Part shown: one piece after another, positions 47,438 to 56,973 of the stretch
How the letters are laid out: each line of letters opens with the position of its first letter
Numbering within the stretch: the stretch's first letter is position 1
NCBI GenBank assembly: GCA_021795395.1
Contig: JAJYPN010000011.1
Coordinates: forward strand, 1-64,000
Direction: 5' to 3'
Length of the DNA stretch: 64,000 bases
Source: Pseudomonadota bacterium
Lineage (GTDB): Bacteria > Pseudomonadota > Gammaproteobacteria > Burkholderiales > Sulfuriferulaceae
Position numbers and translations under genes: made by a program
Notes under the pieces: model-generated
The model's input: the letters and a program-made list of their open reading frames with translations, nothing else
Told to the model about the DNA's origin: nothing
Database searches by the model: none

Positions 47438-47640
47438 GATCGGGCTCCTTCACCATGGCAGGTCATCCTTGCCGCTTCCATGGCATCGGCGCTGCGTTCG
47501 AACCCGTCGTCTTCCATCGGCGATCGCGCTGCTGCCTCGAAGTCCTTGTTGCGCCTGCCGCTATAAGCCCACAGCACAATGCCGACAAAAGTAACGAAGG
47601 ACACTACTTCCACAATCGACTCTATAGCAATCATATTCAT
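47434..47640 (-). CDS. ccoQ: cbb3 oxidase subunit CcoQ
   Basis: A 68-residue protein with one membrane helix (VEVVSFVTFVGIVLWAYS) followed by RRNKDFEAAARSPMEDD, the usual CcoQ/FixQ tail. A GAGGTG ribosome site supports the ATG at 47640. It stabilises the CcoNOP complex. It overlaps ccoP by 4 bp. Confidence 0.9.
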   Translation of the reverse strand: MNMIAIESIVEVVSFVTFVGIVLWAYSGRRNKDFEAAARSPMEDDGFERSADAMEAARMTCHGEGARS

Positions 47641-47645
47641 CGCAT

Positions 47646-48260
47646 TCACCTCGTATTTTTCAATGCAGTGCCCAGACTCTGCAGATAGGCGATCAGCGCA
47701 TCCTGCTCTGTCTTGCCTGCCACTTCTGCCTTGGCCCCGGCGATCTCTGCGTCGGTGTAAGGGACTCCCACGATGCGCAGGGTCCGCATCCTGGCAGCAA
47801 TATCGTTGCCAGTGAGCACATTCCTGGCGAGCCACGGATAGGCAGGCATGATCGATTCGGGCACGACATCGCGTGGTTCATTTAAATGGATTCGATGCCA
47901 TGCATTCGAGTAGCGTCCGCCGACGCGCGCCAGGTCGGGACCGTTACGCTCAGATCCCCACAGGAACGGATGATCGTAGACGGATTCCCCCGCCACGGAA
48001 TAGTGTCCATAGCGTTCGGTTTCGGCACGGAACGGCCGGATCATCTGCGAATGACAAAGCATGCAGCCCTCGCGGATATAGATGTCGCGTCCCTCCAGTT
48101 GCAACGGCGTATAGAGTTTCAAACCCGCCACCGGTTGCGTCGTGGATCTCTGGAAAAACAGCGGGACGATCTCCACCAGGCCCGCCACCGATATCACCAG
48201 AATGATCAGAACGATCAAGATCCCGGTGTTCTTTTCAATCACTTCATGCATTGAGTTCAT
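47646..48260 (-). CDS. ccoO: cbb3 oxidase monoheme subunit CcoO
   Basis: A protein of 204 residues from the ATG at 48260, with a GGAGACGG site just upstream (frame open to 48314). An N-terminal helix is followed by the heme c motif [16 protein letters not shown], the [34 protein letters not shown] region and a distal MPAYPWL methionine. It receives electrons from CcoP. Confidence 0.96.
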   Translation of the reverse strand: MNSMHEVIEKNTGILIVLIILVISVAGLVEIVPLFFQRSTTQPVAGLKLYTPLQLEGRDIYIREGCMLCHSQMIRPFRAETERYGHYSVAGESVYDHPFLWGSERNGPDLARVGGRYSNAWHRIHLNEPRDVVPESIMPAYPWLARNVLTGNDIAARMRTLRIVGVPYTDAEIAGAKAEVAGKTEQDALIAYLQSLGTALKNTR

Positions 48261-48276
48261 GTACCGTCTCCAATCC

Positions 48277-49707
48277 TTAAGCGTGGGCGGGAGCGACCGC
48301 GGGAATCGGCGCAATCGCCGCTTTCTGTCCGGCGATGGTCTTCCACACGTTGTAGGCCATGATCAGCATGCCGAGGAAGAACAACAGCCCCCCTGCAAGA
48401 CGGATGACGTTGAACGGATGGAGCGCTTTCACCGCTTCGGCGAAGCTGTAGGTGAGCGTGCCGTCGGGATTGGTGGCGCGCCACATGATGCCTTGCATGA
48501 CGCCGGCGATCCACATGGAAGAGATATACAGCACCACGCCTATGGTCGACACCCAGAAGTGCACCGTGATGAGTCTCTGGCTGTACATCTCTGTCTTGCC
48601 GTACAAGCGCGGGATGAGGTAATAAAGTGACCCGATGGTGATAAACGCCACCCAGCCCAATGCGCCCGAATGTACGTGGCCGATCACCCAGTAGGTATAG
48701 TGGGAGAGAGCATTGACGGTTTTGATTGCCATCATCGGACCTTCAAAGGTGGACATGCCGTAGAATGACAACGCAGTCACCATGAACTTGAGGATGGGAT
48801 CGGTACGCAGCTTGTGCCACGCACCTGACAGCGTCATGATACCGTTGATCATTCCTCCCCATGAAGGCGCCAACAGGATCAGTGAGAACACCATGCCGAG
48901 ACTTTGCGCCCAGTCGGGCAGCGCGGTGTACTCCAAATGGTGGGGGCCGGCCCACATATAGACGAAGATCAACGCCCAGAAATGCACCACCGAAAGCCGG
49001 TAGGAATATATCGGGCGGCCAGCCTGTTTGGGAATGAAGTAATACATCATCCCGAGGAAACCGGCGGTGAGGAAGAAACCGACGGCGTTATGGCCATACC
49101 ACCATTGCACCATGGCATCCTGGGCACCGCCAAAAATGGGATAAGCCTTCAAAGAGAACAGGCTTACCGGCACTGACAAGTGGTTGACGATGTGCAGCAC
49201 GGCAACGGTCAGAATATAAGCCGCGAAGAACCAGTTGGCCACGTAGATGTGGGGAGTCTTGCGCTTGACGATGGTACCAAAGAATACGATTGCATAAGCT
49301 ACCCAGACAACCAGGATCACAAGCGCAATCGGCCAGACCATTTCCGCATATTCGTGGCTGGCGGTATAGCCCATAGGCAAGGCGATGGCGTCGAGCACGA
49401 TCGCCAGTTGCCAGCCCCAGAAGGTGAAGGCGGCGAGCTTGTCCGAAAACAGCCGCACCTGGCAGGTCCGCTGCACCACGTAATAGGAAGTGGCGAACAG
49501 CCCCGAGCCGCCGAACGCAAAAATGACCGCGTTGGTATGTAACGGCCGCAGACGGCCGAAACTCAAGTACGGGATATGTGTCATATCCGGCCACACCAGC
49601 AAGCTGGCGATATAGACGCCGACCAGCATGCCGACTATGCCCCATACCACCGTCATGATGGCAAACTGCCGCACTACCTTATAGTTGTATGTCGTTTGTG
49701 CTTCCAC
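48277..49707 (-). CDS. ccoN: cbb3 oxidase catalytic subunit CcoN
   Basis: A protein of 476 residues from the GTG at 49707, which sits 8 bases after AGGAGG; the first in-frame GTG at 49716 is too close to that site. Twelve membrane helices and the heme and copper histidines are visible ([64 protein letters not shown]). It reduces O2 at high affinity and pumps protons. Confidence 0.97.
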   Translation of the reverse strand: MEAQTTYNYKVVRQFAIMTVVWGIVGMLVGVYIASLLVWPDMTHIPYLSFGRLRPLHTNAVIFAFGGSGLFATSYYVVQRTCQVRLFSDKLAAFTFWGWQLAIVLDAIALPMGYTASHEYAEMVWPIALVILVVWVAYAIVFFGTIVKRKTPHIYVANWFFAAYILTVAVLHIVNHLSVPVSLFSLKAYPIFGGAQDAMVQWWYGHNAVGFFLTAGFLGMMYYFIPKQAGRPIYSYRLSVVHFWALIFVYMWAGPHHLEYTALPDWAQSLGMVFSLILLAPSWGGMINGIMTLSGAWHKLRTDPILKFMVTALSFYGMSTFEGPMMAIKTVNALSHYTYWVIGHVHSGALGWVAFITIGSLYYLIPRLYGKTEMYSQRLITVHFWVSTIGVVLYISSMWIAGVMQGIMWRATNPDGTLTYSFAEAVKALHPFNVIRLAGGLLFFLGMLIMAYNVWKTIAGQKAAIAPIPAVAPAHA

Positions 49708-49772
49708 AATGAACACCTCCTGAGCTTAGAACCAAACCGGCGCGCTTTCCGAGCGCGTTTCGGGCCACATCA

Positions 49773-49979
49773 TCAAATTTCATCCCTGTTCACTTTTGAT
49801 TTAAGGTCAAACGCAATATCCGCTTCTTCCGTTGCCGGGCTATCGTCATCCAGCAGAATGCGGTAAGCCGGCCCTACAAGGTCATCGAACTGACCCGAGT
49901 GCAGCGTCCACCAGAACAATGTACCGAAGAGGAACACCAGTACCAGCGAGAGGGGAATCAACAAGTACAGGACGTCCAT
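49773..49979 (-). CDS. ccoS: cbb3 oxidase maturation protein CcoS
   Basis: A 68-residue protein starting MDVLYLLIPLSLVLVFLFG, one helix, then FWWTLHSGQFDDLVGPAYRILLDDD, the conserved CcoS pattern. It is required for cofactor insertion into CcoN. It begins 2 bp after the ccoI stop codon. Confidence 0.93.
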   Translation of the reverse strand: MDVLYLLIPLSLVLVFLFGTLFWWTLHSGQFDDLVGPAYRILLDDDSPATEEADIAFDLKSKVNRDEI

Positions 49980-49981
49980 CG

Positions 49982-52480
49982 TCAGGCCGGAGCGACCGCG
50001 CGCTGCGGCTCCGTCTCCCCCTTTGCCCTCGAAACCTTGAATCGGGTGAGTCGCAGCGCGTTGCCTACTACCAGCAAGGAACTCGCCGACATCCCGATTC
50101 CAGCCATCCACGGTGTCACCTGTCCCGCCAGCGCAAGCGGCAGCGCGACCAGATTGTAGACAGCCGCCCATACCAAATTCTGGCGGATAAGCTCCATGGT
50201 TCGCCGCGCCATGACCACCGCATCGAGCAGGTTTACCAGATGCTCCGACAACAGGATCATGTCGGCGCTTGCCTGGGCGAGTTGGGTGCCCCCGCCCATG
50301 GCGATCGATACTGCGCTCCCTCCGAGGACCGGGGCGTCGTTCGCGCCATCGCCCACCATCGCCACCACGGCGCCACCCCTTTCCAGGCGGCGTACGTAAT
50401 CAAGCTTTTCCGCCGGAGAGACGCCAGCGACTACAGTCTCGATTCCAAGAGCAGTGGCGACGGCTTGCGCCGCTTCGATGCGGTCGCCGCTCAAAAGCGT
50501 TACCTGTTTGCCCATGCGCGCGAGCGCCGCCACCAGCTCTCTGGCTTCGGGACGGACCCGGTCGCTGATTGCGAACCAGCCCAGCCAGCCGCAATCGTCT
50601 CCCAAAGCGACCAGCGTCACCCCGGATTCATCCGGCTTGATCGGGAAAGGCTTGCCGTGGAGCGCCTGGACGAAGCGCGGCGTGCCGAGGCGCAACCGCC
50701 TGCCTCCCATGACCCCTTCGATGCCGCTTCCCGGCACGTTATGCACGTGCTCAGCCGGCAGTCTGGCCGGCGCCTTGATGCGGCGCGCCTCTTCTTTCAG
50801 AGCGCGCGCAACCGGATGTTCCGAGCTTTGCTCCAGCGCGCTCGCCAGCGCCAGGCACTCGGCTTCAGGCAAGCCTGCCAAGGCTGTGATCTTGAGGACG
50901 CTCATGCGCCCCTGCGTCAGGGTCCCGGTCTTATCGAACACGAAATGACTGGCCTTCGCCAGGGTTTCGAGCGCATGCCCCCGGGTGACGAGAACGCCCA
51001 GGCGCGTCAGGGTGCCGGTCGCTGCCGTAAGCGCGGCAGGTGTGGCGAGAGAAAGTGCGCAGGGGCAAGTCACCACCAGCACCGAGACCGTCACCCATAG
51101 CGCGCGGGAGGGATCGACGAGATACCAGCCCAGAGCAGCAGCGGCGGCAATTACGAGAACCGCGAACACAAACCAGCGCGCCGCGCGGTCCGCAGTGACT
51201 GCGACGATGGGCTTTTCACTGGAGGCGCGATCGAGCAGGCGCACGATTCCGGCGAGCATGGTCTCCTGCCCGACCCGCTCTACCCGCATGAAGAGCGGGC
51301 TTGCCACATTGATCGCACCGCCGGCGATGGCGTCGCCGCGGCGCTTCACGACCGGGCGGCTCTCGCCGGTCAACAGCGCCTCATCCACTTCGCTCGCACC
51401 TTCTTCGACCCGCCCGTCGGCGGGAATCGTGTCTCCGGCGCGCACCAGCACCCAGTCTCCCGCCTTGAGCGAAGATACCGGCACCGGCTCGACTTCACGG
51501 GAAGCAGGAAACTCCGGAACCCGTTCCGCCATCGCCGGTATGAGCTTCACCAGCCTGTCGACCTCCTGAACGGCTTTCCCCCGGGCGTTCATTTCCAGAA
51601 ACCTGCCGCACAGCAGAAAAAATACAAACATGGTGATAGAATCAAAATAGACTTCGCCGCGGCCGTCCAGTGTCGCCCAAATACTGGCGGCGAAGGCAAC
51701 CCCGATCCCCAGCGCAACTGGCACGTCCATGCCGACCCGGCGTAGTTTGAGATCGCGCAGTGCTCCCGCAAAAAAAGGCCCGGCAGAATAAAATACCACC
51801 GGAAGCGCCAGCACCATGCTTGCGATCCGCATAAATTCGCGGATATCGGGGCTCATATCGCCCTTGGCAAAGTAGGTGGGCACCGCATACATCATCACTT
51901 GCATCATGCCGAGGCCGGCGACGAACAGCCGCCACAGGGCTGTCTTCCGCTCCTTGCGCTGCATTTCGTCGTAGCGGGTGGAATCGTAGGGGTAGGCGTG
52001 ATAACCGATGTCTGCAACCGCTTGCAGGATTTCGCTCAAGCGGATACGGCCCTCGTCCCAGCACACCCGGGCGCGGCGCGTGGCATAGTTGATCTCGGCC
52101 CCGAGCACACCGGAAAGACTCGCGAGATGCTGCTCGTTCAGCCAGATGCACGCTGCGCAGGTAATGCCTTCGAGGATGAGCGAGGCTTCCTTGACGTGCT
52201 CTGCACCCTTGCGCACGAAACTTTGCTGCACCCTGGGATCGTCGTACAGACGCAGTTTTTTGACCAGAGTGCGTTGCGCTTCTCGTGGCGATTCGGGCAA
52301 ACTGGTACGACTCCGGTAATAGGACCCGAGACTCGCGCCGGCGATCACCTGCGCCACTGCCTGACAACCACGACAGCACATGTCGCGGGCCGTTCCATCG
52401 ATCATAACAGGATAGCTTGCCCCTATCGGCAACGGCAGCCCGCAATGAAAACACTCAGACTGAGGGGTTGCGTCTGGCAT
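49982..52480 (-). CDS. ccoI: Copper-translocating P1B ATPase CcoI (FixI)
   Basis: A protein of 832 residues from the ATG at 52480. The frame is open to 52660, with another ATG at 52558; none has a clear ribosome site, but this start gives the usual MPDATPQSECFHCGLPLP. Features in order: N-terminal CxxC (CFHC) and CCRGC, the metal-binding CAAC, the TGES actuator motif, the CPC transport motif (VTCPCALSL), DKTGT phosphorylation site and GDGANDAPVL. It delivers copper for cbb3 assembly and heads the operon. Confidence 0.94.
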   Translation of the reverse strand: MPDATPQSECFHCGLPLPIGASYPVMIDGTARDMCCRGCQAVAQVIAGASLGSYYRSRTSLPESPREAQRTLVKKLRLYDDPRVQQSFVRKGAEHVKEASLILEGITCAACIWLNEQHLASLSGVLGAEINYATRRARVCWDEGRIRLSEILQAVADIGYHAYPYDSTRYDEMQRKERKTALWRLFVAGLGMMQVMMYAVPTYFAKGDMSPDIREFMRIASMVLALPVVFYSAGPFFAGALRDLKLRRVGMDVPVALGIGVAFAASIWATLDGRGEVYFDSITMFVFFLLCGRFLEMNARGKAVQEVDRLVKLIPAMAERVPEFPASREVEPVPVSSLKAGDWVLVRAGDTIPADGRVEEGASEVDEALLTGESRPVVKRRGDAIAGGAINVASPLFMRVERVGQETMLAGIVRLLDRASSEKPIVAVTADRAARWFVFAVLVIAAAAALGWYLVDPSRALWVTVSVLVVTCPCALSLATPAALTAATGTLTRLGVLVTRGHALETLAKASHFVFDKTGTLTQGRMSVLKITALAGLPEAECLALASALEQSSEHPVARALKEEARRIKAPARLPAEHVHNVPGSGIEGVMGGRRLRLGTPRFVQALHGKPFPIKPDESGVTLVALGDDCGWLGWFAISDRVRPEARELVAALARMGKQVTLLSGDRIEAAQAVATALGIETVVAGVSPAEKLDYVRRLERGGAVVAMVGDGANDAPVLGGSAVSIAMGGGTQLAQASADMILLSEHLVNLLDAVVMARRTMELIRQNLVWAAVYNLVALPLALAGQVTPWMAGIGMSASSLLVVGNALRLTRFKVSRAKGETEPQRAVAPA

Positions 52481-52822
52481 CGCGGCTTCGGAAAGGCTGA
52501 CCGAAGGTTTTGACTGAAGAAATGAAACCTCCGCCCCTGGAAAAGATATAACGCTCATGATGCCATGGCTTGCAACCGGCCGCTCTAGCCGTACCGAACG
52601 CGTCCTTTCCCGTCCCTGTCGGATGTTCCCTTGATCTGCATGGCCCCTGCCGCAATACATGGTACATACCCCCTGAAGAATCGACCGTCAGATAGATCTG
52701 ACGTACAGTCAGTATCCAACACCCCCATACTGCACTTCATCAATTTATACTTATCATTACGATAAAAAGGTTTTTATATCTTCTGAATGGATTTATTTTA
52801 AAATATCCATGACAAAATAATC

Positions 52823-52836
52823 ATGATCTGGATCAA
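52823..52836. promoter_or_regulatory. FNR/ANR box between ccoI and fnr
   Basis: Minus strand TTGAT-CCAG-ATCAT matches the TTGAT-N4-ATCAA FNR consensus at 9 of 10 fixed positions. It lies in the 537-bp interval between ccoI and fnr, so it could control the oxidase operon, fnr itself, or both. The rest of the interval is AT-rich with no other clear element. Confidence 0.75.
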
Positions 52837-53017
52837 CAAATAGAACGAAAAATGTTGAGACTGTCAATAAATAATTGTGTAAAGTACCTATAATTGCCTT
52901 TACGGTTAATAATCGATAGATATTGAAATTCGGTTTTGGCGATAATAAAGCCCTGACAACAGACTATCCTGAACCGGGGCCAGAATATTGGATATACTTG
53001 ACCCGCTGGAGCAACTT

Positions 53018-53758
53018 ATGCCTAAGCTATATAAAAGGGACGCCTCGGCTTGCGAACTCATAGCATGCAAAGACTGCGGTATATACCAATTATGTCGCCT
53101 GGCAAGTGGCTGTGAAGATCCCAGCGTCTCCAATGCACTGGTCAGGCGGCGCTTCATATTGAGACGTGGGGAATTTCTCTATCGGAATGGCGATACATTC
53201 CAGGATATCTACGCGGTTCGCCATGGATCGATAAAAACATATATAGCCAGCGATGATGGCAAAACGCAAATTACCAACTTTCTTGGATCCGGCGAGTTAA
53301 TTGGGTTCGACGCTATCGATGCGGGGCGCTTCGATAGCGAAGCCATCGTGTTGGAAACAACGAGTGTCTGCGAGGTATCGTTTTCGCATTTCCAGGGTTT
53401 GAGCAGAAAAATTCCCGGCTTGCTGGACCAACTGGTCGTCGTCATGAGTCACGCTATACTACGCGACCAGCAGATGATGCTGCTGCTTGGAAAAAAGAGC
53501 GCGACCGAGAAACTGGCAACATACCTGGTGAATCTCGGTCGGCATATCGACAAGAATAAATCCTCCCCTTCCACCTATAAGTTAACCATGTCGCGAAGGG
53601 ATATCGGCAATTATCTTGGACTGACCCAAGAAACGATTTGCCGGATTCTGGCGCGCTTCCAAGAGGATGGCATCATCAGGATCCAGAGAAAATATCTGCA
53701 TTTCGTCGATATGAATCGACTGAGGGAACTGGCTTCGAAAATTCAGGCAGAGCGATAA
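53018..53758 (+). CDS. fnr: FNR-type oxygen-sensing transcription regulator
   Basis: A protein of 246 residues from the ATG at 53018, which has a TGGAG site (the open frame begins at a TTG, 52988). Cysteines at 17, 20 and 26 keep the C-x2-C-x5-C spacing of the FNR [4Fe-4S] cluster, with a fourth Cys in SVCEVSF. A cNMP-fold sensor, dimer helix and the HTH LTQETICRILARFQEDG follow. It activates or represses genes when oxygen is low and is divergent from the cbb3 operon it probably controls. Confidence 0.93.
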   Translation: MPKLYKRDASACELIACKDCGIYQLCRLASGCEDPSVSNALVRRRFILRRGEFLYRNGDTFQDIYAVRHGSIKTYIASDDGKTQITNFLGSGELIGFDAIDAGRFDSEAIVLETTSVCEVSFSHFQGLSRKIPGLLDQLVVVMSHAILRDQQMMLLLGKKSATEKLATYLVNLGRHIDKNKSSPSTYKLTMSRRDIGNYLGLTQETICRILARFQEDGIIRIQRKYLHFVDMNRLRELASKIQAER

Positions 53759-54141
53759 TATCTGTATCTTTAAGACCTGTTGAAAGATAACCATGTCGAT
53801 AGAACTGTATAACGATGGGTAGCAATTCTAATAAAATACTTGATAAAGCTGTCAAACCTATTTCGCCCCAATGAAAATCGACTATATGAAATATATATTA
53901 TTCATTAAGATACGCGAACAAATGAGCCGCCATCCTTTTCTATCAAATTCGCTTGTCTGATTCTGTTAGAATCTCATGCACCTCAGACCTGTGCAAATCC
54001 CCATCAACGCTGAATAGGATCATATTTGTTGTAACGCTGATCCAGAATATCCATAATTGTGTCTTTCTATTGCCATCAACGGGTTTTATACTCGCTTAGG
54101 TGCCGATTAATCTTTGATACGCATAGCGTGCGAGTGTTGCC
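53759..54141. other. 383-bp AT-rich spacer
   Basis: Between fnr and the SLATT-like gene. No convincing ORF, hairpin terminator or promoter was recognised; base composition is clearly lower in GC than in the genes to the left. Confidence 0.5.
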
Positions 54142-54846
54142 ATGAATAATATTGAAAAATCCTTGAGAAAAATATGTAAGGATGCTTGGCAAACTGCCGG
54201 GGCAAGATTCAATGCAGCGCGCATACTTGAGAGACGAGAAAAATTTTCGACATTCAGCATCGCCATGTTTTCCGCCATCAGTCTGGGAATTGCCGTCAGC
54301 CAGAAAATTTTTGTTTTTCCATCCGGTTCTCCGGTAGATACCCATCTGACTGCCCTGTCTGCGTTTATCGGATTGTTCGTGCTGGTTATCAGCTTGATTG
54401 AGGCGAATGAGAAATCGCTGCTCAAAGCCGAGCATCTCAAGCGAAGTGCGGATGACCTGAATGCGTATTGGCGCAAACTGAGTCTACAACTTGCCGCCTG
54501 CATGGATGGAGCGGTTTTAACGTATGAAGAAGCGAATCAATTAAGACTGGAATACGAAAATATCTTACGGTCATGCCAGGATAATCATGAGCCAACGGAT
54601 TTGGAATTGTTTTTGGCGAAGCGTCGGCTTAGACGCAAGCCTGACATTAAGTCCGAAAAGCCGGAATCCTGGGAATCGGAATCTGAATCTGAATCTGAAT
54701 CTGAATCTGAATCTGAAAAATTAGAAATGCCCCTAATTCGCGCGTATTGGATTTTGTTGCGCAGCCCTTTTTCCGGAATCGGGTATTTTCTCGTTTTCTG
54801 GTCGATTATTGTGGCGCTGATTGGGGTAGCTATTTTCCCATATTGA
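54142..54846 (+). CDS. SLATT/DUF4231-like membrane protein
   Basis: A 234-residue protein. An N-terminal helix (KICKDAWQTAGARFNAARILERREK) precedes two membrane helices (about 36-56 and 67-89), then a helical stretch with KAEHLKRSADDLNAYWRKL, a Ser-Glu repeat (about 173-193), and a third C-terminal helix (about 212-232). The 2TM plus helix layout resembles SLATT domains, which are proposed pore-forming effectors of nucleotide-signalled defence systems. No SMODS nucleotidyltransferase or SLOG sensor is beside it. Assignment is by pattern, moderately sure. Confidence 0.6.
   Translation: MNNIEKSLRKICKDAWQTAGARFNAARILERREKFSTFSIAMFSAISLGIAVSQKIFVFPSGSPVDTHLTALSAFIGLFVLVISLIEANEKSLLKAEHLKRSADDLNAYWRKLSLQLAACMDGAVLTYEEANQLRLEYENILRSCQDNHEPTDLELFLAKRRLRRKPDIKSEKPESWESESESESESESESEKLEMPLIRAYWILLRSPFSGIGYFLVFWSIIVALIGVAIFPY
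54679..54714 (+). repeat. (GAATCT)6 microsatellite inside the SLATT-like gene
   Basis: Six perfect tandem GAATCT units, preceded by one variant GAATCG, encoding a Glu-Ser run. Since each unit is 6 bp, slippage keeps the reading frame but changes the linker length before the last membrane helix. Confidence 0.95.
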
Positions 54847-55016
54847 TCGCGATTCTGTTTCGGTTCGTCCGCTCAGGCCGTTTTGCAGTAAATTAATTCA
54901 ATTATTAATAATTGATATTATTATTTTAATTGTTTATACTTGACGAAAATAACGTATTACACGCAGATTTATATGTGTTTCTGTCAAGACAATCGATTGT
55001 TATAAGGATATTGAAC

Positions 55017-55457
55017 ATGGATCGTGCCGGGATTCAATTTGTACCATTGCTGCTGCTTGTCTGGGTGTGTGGCGTTGTGCAGGCCAGCGCCGACACCACT
55101 GGCAGTTCCAATAATACGCCCCGCAGTACCGGGTTTTTTCGGTCATCGCTTGATGCTCTCAGCAATAAGCGATCCCAGGAAAATGACGCCAGGAAACAGG
55201 TTGTACAATCTTACAATATGTCATCTTTATCTGAAAACAAGGATGCGTCTATCCGTCGAAGCTCCGCCGAAAAAGCTGAGTCTATCCGTCGAAGCTCCGC
55301 CGAAAAAGCTGAGTCTATCCGTCGAAGCTCCGCCGAAAAAGCTGAGTCTATCCGTCGGGGTTTGGCGGAAAAAACTGAATCCATCCGTCGGGGTTTGGCG
55401 GAAAAAGCTGAGTACGAACGTCGGAGTTTGGCGGAAAAAGCCAAATACGATCGGTAA
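55017..55457 (+). CDS. Secreted protein of 11-residue tandem repeats
   Basis: A protein of 146 residues from the ATG at 55017 with an AAGGA site. The signal peptide is MDRAGIQFVPLLLLVWVCGV...ASA. The C-terminal half is six 11-residue units (SIRRSSAEKAE and variants SIRRGLAEKTE, YERRSLAEKAK), highly charged and predicted helical. The array ends in YDR and a TAA, after which SSAEKKE continues in frame to a TAG at 55481, so the stop falls inside a seventh unit. No known family recognised. Confidence 0.6.
   Translation: MDRAGIQFVPLLLLVWVCGVVQASADTTGSSNNTPRSTGFFRSSLDALSNKRSQENDARKQVVQSYNMSSLSENKDASIRRSSAEKAESIRRSSAEKAESIRRSSAEKAESIRRGLAEKTESIRRGLAEKAEYERRSLAEKAKYDR
55248..55445 (+). repeat. Six tandem 33-bp repeats
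   Basis: Three near-identical units (55248-55346) followed by three diverged ones (55347-55445). The unit is a multiple of three, so unit number can vary without breaking the frame. Several other frames also stay open through the array, which produces spurious antisense ORFs. Confidence 0.92.
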
Positions 55458-55481
55458 AGTTCCGCAGAGAAAAAAGAATAG

Positions 55482-55886
55482 GAATTGTCCTGGTGTTATA
55501 AAAAGATTTGGAAACAAAGGAATGCTACCCTTTTTGCCACAAGCTGATTGCCCCATTATGCGACAAGGTGGGACAGCCCAGCAAAGACTGTTCTTGGGAA
55601 GCGCTGATTTAATCGTCATCCCCGCGAAAGTGGGATCCAGATCATTGATTTTATTGGGTTCCGCATGCGCGGGGATGACGAAACCGAATAGTTCGGCGGC
55701 TTCCTTGGTAATCCGCGCGTGACTCAGTATTAACACAAGTAGCACACCCTCCTCTTTATCTTACATTTTCGCCCAAACTTGTCTTATATAATTCATTTAT
55801 TAATAATAGATAAATAACATTATATAATTTATAATAATCGAATCGAGCAACAGCGATTTGCATGCCGGTTCAATCAGGAGACGTTC
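55482..55886. other. 405-bp spacer with a palindromic element
   Basis: Apart from the 67-bp palindrome at 55614-55680, it contains an extremely AT-rich stretch (about 55790-55840), probably the promoter of the following lipoprotein gene. No gene seen. Confidence 0.55.
55614..55680. repeat. 67-bp dispersed palindromic element (CGTCATCCCCGCG ends)
   Basis: Perfect 13-bp terminal inverted repeats CGTCATCCCCGCG (55614-55626) and CGCGGGGATGACG (55668-55680). Elements with CCCCGCG...CGCGGGGATGAC ends are common intergenic repeats of beta- and gammaproteobacteria, though this copy's interior is degenerate. Confidence 0.75.
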
Positions 55887-56636
55887 ATGGGCAGATACAG
55901 CTTTACAAAAAAGGTAGCGGTAATAATTTTGACAACAATAGCGCTTGGCGCTTGTTCTACTCCCAGGTCAATTTACAAGGACGAAAACTTCTCGACCAAG
56001 GGGCCGTTCGAGCATCATTTCGACGCCGCGCCCGACATCACTTTCGCCGCCATGAAAAATGTCATATTGCGCCAGGGCTATACTCTGGAAAAGCAATCGG
56101 ATAGCGAATACGCGTTCGTGGCTTCCAAACAGCGGCAAAAAGACAAAGTCAATGCCGTTCTGACGATTTCGGCAGTCGCGTCGAACGATGGCGATAACGG
56201 CACCAACGGCTGGATGGCCGTACAGGAAGCGGATTTCGTGGTGAACGAAGCAAAAAACACTTCCAGCGTATCGCTTCTTTTCCTGTCGGTACCCATCCCT
56301 ACCGGTTCGACCAAATCCGTGAACAAGGAGCGGGGAGAAACGGTGACCGACCCGAAATTCTACGCCAATCTCTTCGATGCGGTCGATAAGGAAATTCCTT
56401 ATTCCCGGAAAGAAATCGCCGCCGAACAGCTGGAAGCGCAAAAACGACTGAAAGCCGCAGCCGAAGACAAACTGCGCGCCGAAACGCAAGCCCGCTCCAT
56501 CGTCGACAAGGAAACAGCCGACAGGACAAAAGCCGGTACGACGAATGCCAGCCAAACCAATGCTCCGGTCGCTGATGCCGTCAATACACAAGCACCTGAA
56601 AATCAAGCCAACACTTCAGCCACGCAAAACAAATAA
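55887..56636 (+). CDS. DUF2242-like lipoprotein
   Basis: A 249-residue protein with a lipoprotein signal (MGRYSFTKKVAVIILTTIALGAC, lipobox LGAC). The globular part has CSTPRSIYKDENFSTKGPFEHHF, TFAAMKNVILRQGYTLEKQSDSEYAFVASKQ and VSLLFLSVPIPTGS, which fits DUF2242. A C-terminal low-complexity helical tail (about residues 175-249) is rich in Ala, Gln and Thr. Function unknown. It is alone in its orientation unit, with a promoter region that is unusually AT-rich. Confidence 0.7.
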   Translation: MGRYSFTKKVAVIILTTIALGACSTPRSIYKDENFSTKGPFEHHFDAAPDITFAAMKNVILRQGYTLEKQSDSEYAFVASKQRQKDKVNAVLTISAVASNDGDNGTNGWMAVQEADFVVNEAKNTSSVSLLFLSVPIPTGSTKSVNKERGETVTDPKFYANLFDAVDKEIPYSRKEIAAEQLEAQKRLKAAAEDKLRAETQARSIVDKETADRTKAGTTNASQTNAPVADAVNTQAPENQANTSATQNK

Positions 56637-56766
56637 AAATTTTAGAACATCCAGTTTGCTTAAGAGCGTAGGGTTCCGTCTCCTGGCGCAACCCGTACTC
56701 ATAGATTACGTGGACATAGGAGCCGGTAATGCGCGACAATCAGGCTTTCCCTTCCGGAGACCATAC

Positions 56767-56973
56767 ATGGAGCTGACAGCAGTAATTACCCCTGCCGAAG
56801 AAGGTGGATATATTGCCCTCAATCCCGAAACGGGGACCACAACTCAAGGTGAAACAGTGGAAGCAGCCATCGCTAACTTAACCGAGGCCACGGCACTTTA
56901 TTTGTCCGAATTTCCTATCCATGCATCCGGTCATCCGCTGATTACAATGTTCAGCGTCCCAGAGCATGCCTAA
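56767..56973 (+). CDS. hicB: HicB-family antitoxin
   Basis: A 68-residue protein, MELTAVITPAEEGGYIALNPETGTTTQGETVEAAIANLTEATALYL, the HicB partial RNase-H fold. A GGAG site supports the ATG at 56767; the open frame to 56545 overlaps the previous gene and is rejected. It lacks the C-terminal DNA-binding domain of longer HicBs. It overlaps the toxin by 8 bp. Confidence 0.87.
   Translation: MELTAVITPAEEGGYIALNPETGTTTQGETVEAAIANLTEATALYLSEFPIHASGHPLITMFSVPEHA

Noticed and set aside
52855-52867. Second FNR-like site TTGA-N5-TCAA
   Set aside because: Spacing is 5 instead of 6 bases between the half-sites, so it does not fit FNR.
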